Shown piece by piece: positions 43,277 through 51,714 of a stretch of 64,000 nucleotides of DNA. Under the pieces are notes generated by a model. The model saw only the letters and a program-made list of their open reading frames with translations, ran no database searches and had not been told where the DNA came from. The translations under genes were made by a program, and so were the position numbers. Positions within the stretch are counted from its first letter, which is position 1; each line of letters opens with the position of its first letter. The DNA comes from Streptomyces sp. NK08204. Its GTDB lineage: Bacteria; Actinomycetota; Actinomycetes; Streptomycetales; Streptomycetaceae. Where the stretch lies: NCBI RefSeq assembly GCF_020400585.1, contig NZ_JAINVF010000006.1, positions 62,001 through 126,000 on the forward strand, given 5' to 3'.

Positions 43277-44356
43277 TCAGACGGACCGGTGGTACTGGTC
43301 CGGCACCCGCACCTCGCCGCCGAGTTCCCGGGCCGCATGGCGGGCCCAGGACGGGTTGCGCAGCAGCTCCCGGCCCAGGAGGACCGCGTCGGCCTCGCCG
43401 TTGGCCACGATCTTGTGGGCATGGCCGGCCTCGGTGATCAGCCCCACCGCGGCGACCGGCAGCGATGTCTCGGCCTTCACCCGGGCGGCGAACGGGACCT
43501 GGTACCCGGGGCCGGTCGGGATGCGGACGTCGGAGACGTTGCCGCCCGTGGACACGTCCAGGAGGTCGACGCCGTGGGCCCGCAGATCGCCGGCGAACCG
43601 AACCGTGTCGTCCGGGGTCCAGCCGCCCTCCTCCAGCCAGTCGGTGGCCGAGATGCGGAAGAACAGCGGCTTGTCTTCGGGCCACACCGCCCGCACCGCG
43701 TCGACGACCTCGAGGGCGAACCGGGTGCGGTTCTCGTACGAGCCGCCGTAGGCGTCGGTGCGGTGGTTGGAGTGCGGGGAGAGGAACTCGTTGATCAGAT
43801 AGCCGTGGGCGCCGTGGATCTCGACGATCTCGAATCCGGCGGCGAGCGCCCGGCGCGCGGCGTCGGCGAACTGGCCGACGATGTCCCGGATCTGGTCGGT
43901 CGTCAGCTCGGTGGGCTCCGAGTGGCGTTCGTCGAAGGCGACCGGGCTCGGTGCGAGCGGCTGCCAGCCGTGCGCCTCCGGTCCGACCGGCGCTCCGCCC
44001 CTCCACGGCCGTTCGGTCGAGGCCTTACGGCCGCCGTGCCCGAGCTGGATCGCGGGCACCGTGCCCTGCGCCACGAGGAAGCGGGTGATCCGGCGGAAGG
44101 CCTCGGTCTGGGTGTCGTTCCACAGACCCAGGTCGTACGGCGAGATCCGGCCCTCCGGCGAGACCGCCGTCGCCTCCACGACGATCAGTCCGGTGCCGCC
44201 CGTGGCGCGCGCCGCGTAGTGCGCGAAATGCCAGTCGTGCGGGACACCGGCCTGCGGGCCGTCCGGCTCGGCCGAGTACTGGCACATCGGGGGCATCCAC
44301 ACCCGGTTCGGGATGGTCACCCCGCGCAGGGTGATGGGCGCGAAGAGAGCACTCAC
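43277..44356 (-). CDS. Old yellow enzyme family NADH:flavin oxidoreductase (YqjM-like)
   Basis: The 359-residue FMN TIM-barrel shows MPPMCQYSAEPDG (the regulatory Cys of the YqjM class), QLGHGGRKAS, the substrate-binding pair in HGAHGYLINEFLSPHSNHRT and the FMN-phosphate segment ADAVLLGRELLRNP. YqjM-type enzymes reduce activated C=C bonds or nitro groups with NAD(P)H. The divergent ArsR-type regulator 121 bp away and three matching operator half-sites between them suggest control by an electrophile or thiol-reactive signal. Confidence 0.92.
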   Translation of the reverse strand: MSALFAPITLRGVTIPNRVWMPPMCQYSAEPDGPQAGVPHDWHFAHYAARATGGTGLIVVEATAVSPEGRISPYDLGLWNDTQTEAFRRITRFLVAQGTVPAIQLGHGGRKASTERPWRGGAPVGPEAHGWQPLAPSPVAFDERHSEPTELTTDQIRDIVGQFADAARRALAAGFEIVEIHGAHGYLINEFLSPHSNHRTDAYGGSYENRTRFALEVVDAVRAVWPEDKPLFFRISATDWLEEGGWTPDDTVRFAGDLRAHGVDLLDVSTGGNVSDVRIPTGPGYQVPFAARVKAETSLPVAAVGLITEAGHAHKIVANGEADAVLLGRELLRNPSWARHAARELGGEVRVPDQYHRSV

Positions 44357-44391
44357 GACAGACTCCGTTCGTTCACGGGACCGAATGGCTA

Positions 44392-44446
44392 CTCGTACGA
44401 TAGACGTCGTAGTACGAGAGATGTCAAACTACGATGGTCCTCGTAC
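44392..44446. promoter_or_regulatory. Three CTCGTAC half-sites between OYE and ArsR genes
   Basis: CTCGTAC occurs at 44392-44398, inverted as GTACGAG at 44412-44418 and again directly at 44440-44446. The first pair forms an inverted repeat with a 13-bp spacer. They fill the divergent intergenic region and are the probable binding sites of the ArsR-type regulator. Confidence 0.6.
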
Positions 44447-44477
44447 AATGCAGGCAGGCGAGGGAGAGGAAGTTGCC

Positions 44478-44852
44478 GTGACCGACGTGACCGACGTGAC
44501 GGGCGCCGTCGCGCCCGGCCGTGCGCTTCCGCATCCGGAGCGGGAGGAGATCCGGCTGGAGGCCGTGCTGCACGCCCTCTCCGACCCGATGCGCCTGCGC
44601 ATCGTGCGTGAACTCGCGGACGACGGAGGCGAGTTGACCTGCTCGGACTTCGAGCTGCCGGTGACGAAGTCCACCACCACGCACCACTTCCGGGTGCTGC
44701 GCGAGAGCGGGGTGATCCGGCAGGTCTACCGCGGCACGGCCAAGATGAACGGCCTGCGCCGGGGCGACCTGGACGACCTCTTCCCGGGACTTCTCGCCAG
44801 CCTCCTCGCAGCCGCCGACCGGCAGTCCGCCCGCCTCCACGACGCACCCTGA
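44478..44852 (+). CDS. ArsR-family helix-turn-helix regulator
   Basis: The 124-residue winged-helix protein has LHALSDPMRLRIVRELADDG, then LTCSDFELPVTKSTTTHHFR and LRESGVIRQVYRGTAKMNGL, the ArsR fold. No CxC metal site is seen, so it likely senses an organic or redox signal rather than a metal; the single Cys in LTCSDF is a candidate sensor. I placed the start at the GTG at 44478 following GGGAGAGGAAG; an ATG at 44448 is in the operator region. A VTDVTDV duplication marks the N-terminus. Confidence 0.85.
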   Translation: MTDVTDVTGAVAPGRALPHPEREEIRLEAVLHALSDPMRLRIVRELADDGGELTCSDFELPVTKSTTTHHFRVLRESGVIRQVYRGTAKMNGLRRGDLDDLFPGLLASLLAAADRQSARLHDAP

Positions 44853-44931
44853 GCCGGTCCTCCCGGCGGCGGCCACGGATCAGTGACGGATCACCGGATG
44901 CCGGACGACCGCCGGGGGACGCGTCGGCGCC

Positions 44932-46266
44932 CTAGGCGGACCGTGCTGCTCCCAGGAGCCTGTCCCAGTCCGCCAGTTTGACCACGCTCCGCCCCAGCCG
45001 CGCACCCAGCTCCGCCTCGGCCCGCTCGATCGCCTGCCAGCCGGTCCACGGCACCGGCTCGATCCCCGCCGCCCGCAGCGCCGCGACCGCGTCCTCCGGC
45101 ACCTGCCTGGACGCGAGCGCGGGTGCGTCGGCGAGCAGAGCGGTCGCCGTCTCCTTCCCGCAGGGCCGGTTGGTGCCGATGACACCCGTCGGCCCACGCT
45201 TGATCCACCCGGCGACGTACTCGCCCGGGGAGACGGCGCCCTCGCGGACGACCCTTCCCTCCAGGTGCGGGACGGTGCCGGTGGCCGGGTCGAACGGCAG
45301 CCCCTCCAGCGGCACCCCGCGGTAGCCCACCGAGCGCAGCACCAGCTGCGCCGGTACGTCCTCGTAGCGGCCCGTGCCCGTGACGCCGCCCTGTCCGTCC
45401 GGCGCGGTCCGTTCGAACCGCACGGCGCCCACCCGGCCGTCGTGCTCCAGCAATTGTGCGGGGCGCAGGAAGAACCGCACATGGATACGGCGGGCCGCGC
45501 CGGAGGACGGTCGGTCCGCCCAGCCGCGCACGACCTCCACATTGCGGCGCCGCGCGGCGGGCAGCGTGGCGAGATCAACGGTGTCCAGCGCCAACTCGGC
45601 CCGGTCCACGATGACGTGGGTGTCAGGCAGACCGCCCAGCTCACGCAGCTCCTTGGTGGTGAACCGGGCCTGCGAGGGGCCGCGCCGGCCCACCATGTGC
45701 ACATCGGTGACCCGGCTCGTCGCCAGCGTGTCCAGCGCCTCCTGCGGCATGTCCGTCGGACGCAGCTCCGTGACGCCACGGGCCAGCATGCGCGTGACGT
45801 CCACCGCCACGTTGCCCACCCCGATGACGACCGCCGAGCGCACACCGCTGAGGAAGCCGGCGTCCCGTGCGTCGGGATGTGCGCTGTACCAGGACACGAA
45901 CTCGGTCGCGGACCAGCTGCCCGGCAGGTCCTCGCCGGGAATCCCGAGCCGGCGGTCGGTGGCGGCGCCCACGCAGTACACCACCGCGTGGTACATGCTC
46001 CGCAGCCGCTCCACGGGCAGCCCGCCGGGCCCGCCCACCGGAACGCCGCCGAGGAACCGTACGCGCTCGTGCTCCAGCACCGTGCGCAGGCTGCCCTGCA
46101 GGGACTTGATCTTCTCGTGGTCCGGGGCGACGCCGTACCGCACCAGGCCGTACGGGCACGGCAGCCGGTCCAGGACGTCCACGCGCACGTCCGGGTCCTG
46201 CTGAACGAGGCTCTGGGCGGTGTAGCACCCGCTCGGCCCGGAACCGACGACGGCGACACGCAGCAC
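44932..46266 (-). CDS. FprA-type FAD-dependent ferredoxin/adrenodoxin-NADP+ reductase
   Basis: The 444-residue flavoprotein begins VLRVAVVGSGPSGCYTAQSL (FAD-binding GxGxxG), has CPYGLVRYGVAPDH (adrenodoxin-reductase signature), VVIGVGNVAVDVTRMLARG (NADPH site), and ends with GWIKRGPTGVIGTNRPCGKE. Such enzymes transfer electrons from NADPH to ferredoxins that serve P450s. No ferredoxin or P450 lies nearby. I chose the GTG at 46266; a longer ATG start at 46314 adds an implausible leader. Confidence 0.9.
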   Translation of the reverse strand: MLRVAVVGSGPSGCYTAQSLVQQDPDVRVDVLDRLPCPYGLVRYGVAPDHEKIKSLQGSLRTVLEHERVRFLGGVPVGGPGGLPVERLRSMYHAVVYCVGAATDRRLGIPGEDLPGSWSATEFVSWYSAHPDARDAGFLSGVRSAVVIGVGNVAVDVTRMLARGVTELRPTDMPQEALDTLATSRVTDVHMVGRRGPSQARFTTKELRELGGLPDTHVIVDRAELALDTVDLATLPAARRRNVEVVRGWADRPSSGAARRIHVRFFLRPAQLLEHDGRVGAVRFERTAPDGQGGVTGTGRYEDVPAQLVLRSVGYRGVPLEGLPFDPATGTVPHLEGRVVREGAVSPGEYVAGWIKRGPTGVIGTNRPCGKETATALLADAPALASRQVPEDAVAALRAAGIEPVPWTGWQAIERAEAELGARLGRSVVKLADWDRLLGAARSA

Positions 46267-46473
46267 AGCGGTACTCCCTGCCCGGAGGAGGTGGTGTGCG
46301 GACGCTTCCAGCATGACACCGACGGAGCCGTGGCGGCAGAGGCCGACGGGGTGATCCGGGGGGGCGATGGATCGGTCGTGGCCGTCCCGTCGGCAGCTGT
46401 GAGGCTCTGGCGGGTCCTGCCCGTCAGGTGTCCGGGAGGTGGGCCTGTGATGCGGCCGGGGAGGCCCGGCCGG

Positions 46474-46807
46474 TCAGCCGGTCAGGGCGGCGAGTCCCGC
46501 GGTTCCGGCATGTCGGAAGAACTTGCGGAGGTTGTGGCAGGCGGCGCGTAGGCGCCGCTCTCCACGAGCGCCGTTCTCGCCGCGTAGGAAGAGCTGACGG
46601 CCGTTGGTCGTGTAGTCGAGGGCGTCGCAGGCGTTGGCCGTCGGTGTGGTCCGCGAGAACCGGTCCCGGGTCCAGCACCTCGTCGACCAGGTCGGTGACG
46701 AACCGGGCGAGGTGGCCCTCGGGCAGTCAGTCGTCCAGCGATGGCGGCAGGGGCGGCCGCTTCGCCCTGACCGGCTCGACCTCGAGCAGTCCGTCCTCGC
46801 CGTGCAT
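46474..46807 (-). pseudogene. Remnant of an IS1182-family transposase
   Basis: The reverse strand first reads MHGEDGLLEVEPVRAKRPPL then PPSLDD, a stop (TGA where Trp would be expected), and LPEGHLARFVTDLVDEVLDP, the N-terminal signature of IS1182 transposases. After a frame change it reads GRQLFLRGENGARGERRLRA then CHNLRKFFRHAG and a stop, the family's C-terminus. The catalytic DDE core is deleted. No terminal repeats were recognised. It sits alone in a 606-bp spacer (46267-46872) that otherwise shows nothing. Confidence 0.65.
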
Positions 46808-46872
46808 GGCGGGGTCATCGCGTGCGGAAGATCACGAGACACAGGCGGGTCTGCCGCTACTAGGGCCCGCTC

Positions 46873-47817
46873 CTAGGGGCAGGTGACGACCTGGCCCGCC
46901 CAGGACAGGCCGCCGCCGAAGGCGAGCAGCAGGACGGGGGAGCCGGAGGGGACAGCGCCGTCCTCGGTCAGCTTGGACAGGGCCAGGGGGACGGATGCGG
47001 CCGAGGTGTTGCCGGAGTCGACGACGTCCTTGGCGACGACCACGTCCTCGGGCAGGTCGAGTTGGCGTACGACGGCCTCGATGATGCGGAGGTTGGCCTG
47101 GTGGGTGACGACGCCGGCGAGGTCGTTGGGGGTGAGTCCGGCGCGGTGGCAGGCCTCGCGGGCGATGGCAGGCAGTTCGCTGGTGACCCAGCGGAAGACG
47201 GTCTGGCCCTCCTGGGCGAAGTGGGGATGCCAGTCATCGACCAGGCGGACGGCATTGCTGCGGGTGGGGTCCGAGCCCCAGGCGACCGGGCCGACTCCCT
47301 CCTCCTCGTCGGCGCTGATGACCGCGGCGCCCGCGCCGTCGCCGAGCAGGACGCAGGTGCTGCGGTCGCTCCAGTCGGTGACGTCGGACATCTTCTCGGC
47401 GCCGATCACAAGGGCGTGCCGGGCGGCGCCCGCTCGTACCGCGTGGTCCGCGCCGGCGAGGGCGGTGCAGAACCCGGCGCAGCCGTTGTTGAGGTCGTAG
47501 GCGACGGCGGAGGGGATGTCGAGGCGGCCTGCGACCTGGGCGGCGATGGAGGGGCAGCGATCGACGGCGGAGCAGGTCGCCACGGTGATCAGACCGATGT
47601 CGGACGGTTGGAGGCCGGATGCGGCCAGCGCCTTGCTCGCGGCGGCGGCTGCCAGGTCGGTGACCGACTCGTCCCGCGCGGCGATCCGCCGGGTGGCGAT
47701 CCCCGTCCTGCGGCGGATCCAGTCGTCGCTGGTGTCGACCATGCCGGCCAGGTCGTCATTGGTGAGGACATGGGCGGGCTGGTAGTGCCCCAGGGCGGCG
47801 ATACGGGATCCAGGCAC
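46873..47817 (-). CDS. Beta-ketoacyl-ACP synthase III (FabH-like)
   Basis: The 314-residue thiolase-fold enzyme has the catalytic triad: Cys113 in NNGCAGFCTAL, His239 in VVTHQANLR (PHQAN in most) and Asn270 in SGNTSAASVP. It condenses a starter acyl-CoA with malonyl-ACP. No acyl carrier protein or FabD/F lies beside it, so it is not the housekeeping cluster copy; it may supply a starter for a special lipid or metabolite. The GTG start at 47817 follows AAGGAG. The divergent TetR regulator probably controls it through an operator in its promoter. Confidence 0.9.
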   Translation of the reverse strand: MPGSRIAALGHYQPAHVLTNDDLAGMVDTSDDWIRRRTGIATRRIAARDESVTDLAAAAASKALAASGLQPSDIGLITVATCSAVDRCPSIAAQVAGRLDIPSAVAYDLNNGCAGFCTALAGADHAVRAGAARHALVIGAEKMSDVTDWSDRSTCVLLGDGAGAAVISADEEEGVGPVAWGSDPTRSNAVRLVDDWHPHFAQEGQTVFRWVTSELPAIAREACHRAGLTPNDLAGVVTHQANLRIIEAVVRQLDLPEDVVVAKDVVDSGNTSAASVPLALSKLTEDGAVPSGSPVLLLAFGGGLSWAGQVVTCP

Positions 47818-47850
47818 AGCGATGCTCCTTGGTCGGACAGCAGTGCCGGG

Positions 47851-47875
47851 AATATAGCAACCGATCGGTCGGAAG
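47851..47875 (-). promoter_or_regulatory. fabH-like promoter with ACCGATCGGT operator
   Basis: On the reverse strand a TATATT -10 box (47856-47851) lies upstream of the FabH-like gene, with a TTAGCT -35-like element about 17 bp upstream of it. The perfect palindrome ACCGATCGGT (47860-47869) sits between them, where binding of the divergent TetR would block polymerase. Confidence 0.5.
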
Positions 47876-47907
47876 CTAAACGGGTGGTCGTTGGCTACGA
47901 TGACGGC

Positions 47908-48537
47908 ATGAGCCCCCGCAAGTCCGTCGCCGAGGCCCGCAGGACGCGGGAGCGGATCGTGGAACATGCCATCGCCGTCGCCTCGGTCGAAGGCCTCGAA
48001 GGGCTGACCATCGGGCGGCTCGCCACGGATCTGGGCATGAGCAAGGCCGGAGTACTCGGACACTTCGGCACCAAGGAAGCTCTTCAACTCGCCACCTTGG
48101 AAGGGGCGTCAGCGGTCTTCGCGCGCACGGTATGGGAACGGGCGCAGCACGAAGAGCCCGGCCTTCCCCGGCTGTGGGCCGTCTGCGGCGCCTGGATCGC
48201 ATACATCGAGACGGAGCGCGAGGTCTTCCCCGGCGGCTGCCTCTTCACCACCGCAGCCGTCGAGTTCGACGCGCGCAGCGGCCCCGTGCGGGATGCGGTG
48301 GCGCGCCTGCACAGGGTGTGGCGCCGACGGCTGGCCGGTGAGGTACGCATCGCCGCCGACCGCGGCGACCTGCCCTCCGGCACGGATCCCGAACAGGTCG
48401 CCTATGAGCTGGTGGGGCTCTACATGGCGTTCAACCAGGAGATCCAGCTCTTCGCCGATCCGGCCGCTGCCGAGCGCACTCGCCGGGCCCTGGCTCGTCT
48501 CTTCGGACAGGAGCAAACGTCGTCCGACGGATCATGA
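47908..48537 (+). CDS. TetR-family regulator (TetR_C_6-like)
   Basis: The 209-residue protein has the TetR DNA-binding helices ERIVEHAIAVASVEGLEGLT then IGRLATDLGMSKAGVLGHFG, followed by an all-helical ligand domain with FPGGCLFTTAAVEFDARSG. It starts at the ATG at 47908 and is divergent from the FabH-like gene by 90 bp; the palindrome between them is its probable operator. Confidence 0.9.
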   Translation: MSPRKSVAEARRTRERIVEHAIAVASVEGLEGLTIGRLATDLGMSKAGVLGHFGTKEALQLATLEGASAVFARTVWERAQHEEPGLPRLWAVCGAWIAYIETEREVFPGGCLFTTAAVEFDARSGPVRDAVARLHRVWRRRLAGEVRIAADRGDLPSGTDPEQVAYELVGLYMAFNQEIQLFADPAAAERTRRALARLFGQEQTSSDGS

Positions 48538-49031
48538 GGGGGGCCGACGGCCTCTTCTCGGCCGGCCCGACCTCGAAGAGCCCGAACCGCAGGCGGTTGC
48601 CGGTTACCGAGACACGCTCCCGGCCGACGTGGTCTTGGTCGGTGAGGGGTGCCTGCCGCTCGAGGACACCGAGGTACGGCCCGCCCTGTCCCCGGCGTAC
48701 TGCACCGGCAGCGGATCGGGCCCGGCCGTGCCGGACCGGTCCGCGACGGCTTCCGCGTACCGCGCGGCCTGACGGTGCTCGCTCGACGGGTGCCTGCCGG
48801 TCGCCCAGGAGAACCGCACCACCCAGGACGAGGGTGCCGACCCGGTCCTCGCGTTGATGCGCCGACCAGTCACAGCCGGCGCCGGTCGCTCGGGATGATC
48901 GCCCAGGTGCGCGACGCGGGGTTCCTGCCGCCCCGCACGCACGCCGCTGATCGGGGGCGTAGGGCTTCCGGTGGACCGGGGGACTTCCGGATGCCGTCGA
49001 CGGGCCGACGACGAGGAGGAGACGCCGAGGG
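48538..49031. other. 494-bp spacer between convergent TetR genes
   Basis: I see no gene. Open frames on both strands have chance composition; a reverse-frame stretch near 48560-48640 (ERVSVTGNRLRFGLFEVG) looks slightly protein-like but has no start or homology that I recognise. Confidence 0.4.
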
Positions 49032-49700
49032 TCAGGAGGCGCCCGTGCGGTCCTCCGTCGCGAAGAACCGCGACAGGTCCTGGTCCGGCGCCCCGGCACC
49101 CGGACCGCTCCCCGGCGGCATGCCCAGCTCCCAGTCGAGCCGGTACCGCGTGAACAGCTCGGCCCGCAGTGCAGGGACCGGCATCGGCACCCCCGGCACC
49201 AGCGCCGAGTACACCGCACCCATCAACAGCGCCCGCAGCATCGCGTAGTCGGCCGCGACGTCCTGGGAGCCGTACCGGGCGACCGTGTCACTCAGCAGTT
49301 CCTCCAGCCGGCGCTGCTCCGGGCACTGCACGAAACCCTCGTCATGGAGCAGCCCGGCCATGTGCTGACGCATCAGCACGGGCCGGTCGTGGGCCAGGCC
49401 CAGGACGGCGTCGATGGCCCGCGCCATCCGCTCCCGGCCGTCCTCGGTGCGCGGCTCCCGCTCCAGTGCCTCCTCCAGTGTGCGGTGCATCAGCCGGTGC
49501 ACCGCGGACTGCACCAACTGGCGCTTGCCGGGGAAGTAGTACGACACCAGCCCCCGCGCCGAGCCCGCCCGGTCGGCGATGTCACCCAGGGTCGTGGCCT
49601 CGAACCCCCGCTCGCCGACGAGTTCGACGGCGGCCTGCAACAGCCGCTCCCGGGAACGTCGCCGCAACTCTTCATTGACCGAGGCGCTTCGCGGGGACAT
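49032..49700 (-). CDS. TetR-family regulator
   Basis: A 222-residue protein with the TetR helix-turn-helix at about 18-62: LLQAAVELVGERGFEATTLG then DIADRAGSARGLVSYYFPGK. The helical ligand domain follows, and the tail is low-complexity Gly/Pro (MPPGSGPGAGAPDQD). The ATG at 49700 follows GCAGGAG. No divergent target gene is adjacent (the next gene is 210 bp away and in the same direction), so it may act mainly on itself or on distant genes; nested palindromes upstream support autoregulation. Confidence 0.88.
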   Translation of the reverse strand: MSPRSASVNEELRRRSRERLLQAAVELVGERGFEATTLGDIADRAGSARGLVSYYFPGKRQLVQSAVHRLMHRTLEEALEREPRTEDGRERMARAIDAVLGLAHDRPVLMRQHMAGLLHDEGFVQCPEQRRLEELLSDTVARYGSQDVAADYAMLRALLMGAVYSALVPGVPMPVPALRAELFTRYRLDWELGMPPGSGPGAGAPDQDLSRFFATEDRTGAS

Positions 49701-49710
49701 CCTGTAACTC

Positions 49711-49749
49711 CTGCGTTGACTGGCTGCCAGCCAACTATACTCAACGCAG
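49711..49749 (-). promoter_or_regulatory. Nested inverted repeats upstream of the TetR gene
   Basis: An outer 9-bp inverted repeat CTGCGTTGA (49711-49719) / TCAACGCAG (49741-49749) encloses an inner near-palindrome TTGACTGGCTGCCAGCCAA (49716-49734) and a reverse-strand TATAGT box. This is a likely operator-promoter for autoregulation. Confidence 0.6.
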
Positions 49750-49910
49750 GGGCCGCAGCCATGTGCGCGGTCCGCTCAGAGCTGCCGTCCGTCTGGGGCG
49801 ACACGGGGGATCGTCTCAGACGGACGGCCACGCAACGACACAGGCGCACAGCCGACGAGTTCCTGCCCGCAAAAGCCGCGTGACGAGGCTTCCGGCAGAG
49901 GCGGCGGGAT

Positions 49911-50600
49911 TCAGCCGACCAGGTCCAACACCGGCGACAGTGCGTCCGGGCGTTGTGCCACCGGCAGATGGTCCACGAAGTGCACCCGGCAGCCGAGCGC
50001 TGCGGCCCCGCCGTCCGCCACCCGGTTGTCCCCGACCATCAGCACCCGCCGAGGATCGGCGCCGAGCGCCTCGCACGCGACAGAGAACAGCCGCGGGTCC
50101 GGCTTCTGCACGCGGTGTTCGTACGACAGCACATAGGCGTCCACATACGCGTCGAGGCCGTGCTCGCGGAACACCGGGCGCAGGTCCCAGCCGATGTTGC
50201 TGACCACGGCGACGCCCGTCCCGCGCTCGCGCAACGTGCGCAGCACCTTTTCCGCGTCCGGGTACGGGCTCCAGGCGGCGGGGGACATGTGCCGGTCGTA
50301 CAACGTGTCGTGCAGGCTCGGGTCGGGCAGCGGCACCAGGCGGGACAGGCCCGTGTAGGCGGCACGGTGCTGCTCCGTGCTGCGGTCCCGCTCCGTCCAC
50401 AGCCCCGCCAGCTCCGCCGGTACGTCCACCGGTTCCGCCCCGCCGGGCAGTGCGCCGGCCGACTCCAGGGCCTTCGCCGTCGCGGTCAGTTCGGGCTCGG
50501 CCATGACATGCCCGGTCTCGTCCAGCACGGCGCGCAGCCAGGACTCGGTCGGCTCGATACGGAACAGCGTCCCTGAGAAGTCGAACAACACTCCCTGCAT
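49911..50600 (-). CDS. HAD-family hydrolase
   Basis: The 229-residue protein has motif I as DFSGTLF (nucleophile Asp7; the second Asp of DxDxT is Ser), motif II VVSNIGWD, motif III Lys in HRVQKPDPRLF, and motif IV MVGDNRVADG. These suggest a small phosphatase or dehalogenase-type hydrolase; the replaced general acid may lower phosphatase activity. It lies 40 bp downstream of the M56 peptidase gene in the same direction. The spacer to the upstream TetR gene (49701-49910) also contains the TetR operator. Confidence 0.88.
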   Translation of the reverse strand: MQGVLFDFSGTLFRIEPTESWLRAVLDETGHVMAEPELTATAKALESAGALPGGAEPVDVPAELAGLWTERDRSTEQHRAAYTGLSRLVPLPDPSLHDTLYDRHMSPAAWSPYPDAEKVLRTLRERGTGVAVVSNIGWDLRPVFREHGLDAYVDAYVLSYEHRVQKPDPRLFSVACEALGADPRRVLMVGDNRVADGGAAALGCRVHFVDHLPVAQRPDALSPVLDLVG

Positions 50601-50640
50601 GTCCGGGACTCTACCCCGGCACCGTCCACCGCGGGGGCCC

Positions 50641-51576
50641 TCAGCCCAGCGCGCGAAGCCCCGGGACGAACGCCACCAGAACCGGGAGCACCGGTACCAG
50701 CGCGGCGACCGCCGTCAGCCGCAGCCGGTGCAGTGCCGGGAGCCGGTCCGGCGGTGTCAGCAACCGGTGCACACGCTGCGGGACATGGGCCTGCGCAGCC
50801 GGGCACGGCCCGAACACGCCGCGCTCCTCGTTGAGTTCGACCAGTGCCAGAGCGGTCGTCAGCCGGCCGAAGCGCCGCGAGGCCATGTCGTCGGCGGCCA
50901 GTTCGACCAGCCGGTGCATCTCGGCTTGGAACGCCGCGAACACCGGAATCCGGGGGAATCCGTCCGCCAGTGCGGTGGAGCAGTGCAGCAGCCAGTCGTG
51001 CCGGGCCTGCGCGTGTCCCTGCTCGTGGGCGAGGAGGGCGTCCAGTTGACGCTCCTTCAGGCGGCGCAGTGCGGCTGTGGTGATGACGAGCTGCGGCGCG
51101 GCGCCGGGCAGCCACCATGCGTCGGGCCGCTCGCCCTCCAGCACCACCAGCCGGCCGCTCACCTGCTCCTCGCCCGGCAACAGCGGTGCCCGCACGCGAA
51201 GTTCGGCCCGCCGAGCCCGCCGCCGGCCCCGCGCCCGTACGACCTCGCGTACCAGCATCGCCAGGCTCCACAGCCCACCCAGGGCGAGCGTCATCGCGGT
51301 GGCCGCCGCCCAGGGGCCCGCCGCGCCGAGGGCATACGCGTCCACCACAGCGGGCGGAGCCGTGGCGAACACATGCCCGCGCACGGCCTGCCAGGCAGCC
51401 GCCGCGCTCAGTGTCATCGACAGTGCGCAGCACAGCAGGACGGCCGCCACCACGCACTGCCAGACCCACAGGGCGACGACCGGCTCCCGGTCCAGCCAGT
51501 CCGCCCGGGCGAGCAACCGCGGGGCGAGGACGGCGGTCAGGGCGCCGAGCAGCAACAGGGCCACGGGGACCATCAT
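50641..51576 (-). CDS. M56-family membrane metallopeptidase (BlaR1-like)
   Basis: The 311-residue membrane protein has about four transmembrane segments (3-19, 36-55, 83-110 and near the C-terminus). A zinc-protease motif HEQGH (184-188) lies in a cytoplasmic loop, with a possible third ligand Glu in RLVELAADDMA. M56 peptidases such as BlaR1 usually cleave a BlaI/MecI-type repressor encoded next door, but no BlaI gene is present here. It has no penicillin-binding sensor domain. The ATG at 51576 is preferred over a longer start. It follows the DUF5134 gene by 138 bp. Confidence 0.88.
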   Translation of the reverse strand: MMVPVALLLLGALTAVLAPRLLARADWLDREPVVALWVWQCVVAAVLLCCALSMTLSAAAAWQAVRGHVFATAPPAVVDAYALGAAGPWAAATAMTLALGGLWSLAMLVREVVRARGRRRARRAELRVRAPLLPGEEQVSGRLVVLEGERPDAWWLPGAAPQLVITTAALRRLKERQLDALLAHEQGHAQARHDWLLHCSTALADGFPRIPVFAAFQAEMHRLVELAADDMASRRFGRLTTALALVELNEERGVFGPCPAAQAHVPQRVHRLLTPPDRLPALHRLRLTAVAALVPVLPVLVAFVPGLRALG

Positions 51577-51714
51577 GGTCAGCACCCTATGGGGGCGACG
51601 CCGGGTACGGGTACGGTCCTCGGCGGTGAAGTGACGCACACGCTCAGGCAGTTACGCGTCACTGGTCCGTCTCCCGCCTCACCGCAGCCCGGGTCCCCGC
51701 GGTCTCCGGCCCGG

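Noticed and set aside
46267-46872. A complete insertion sequence
   Set aside because: No matching terminal inverted repeats or flanking target duplication were seen, and the transposase core is missing.
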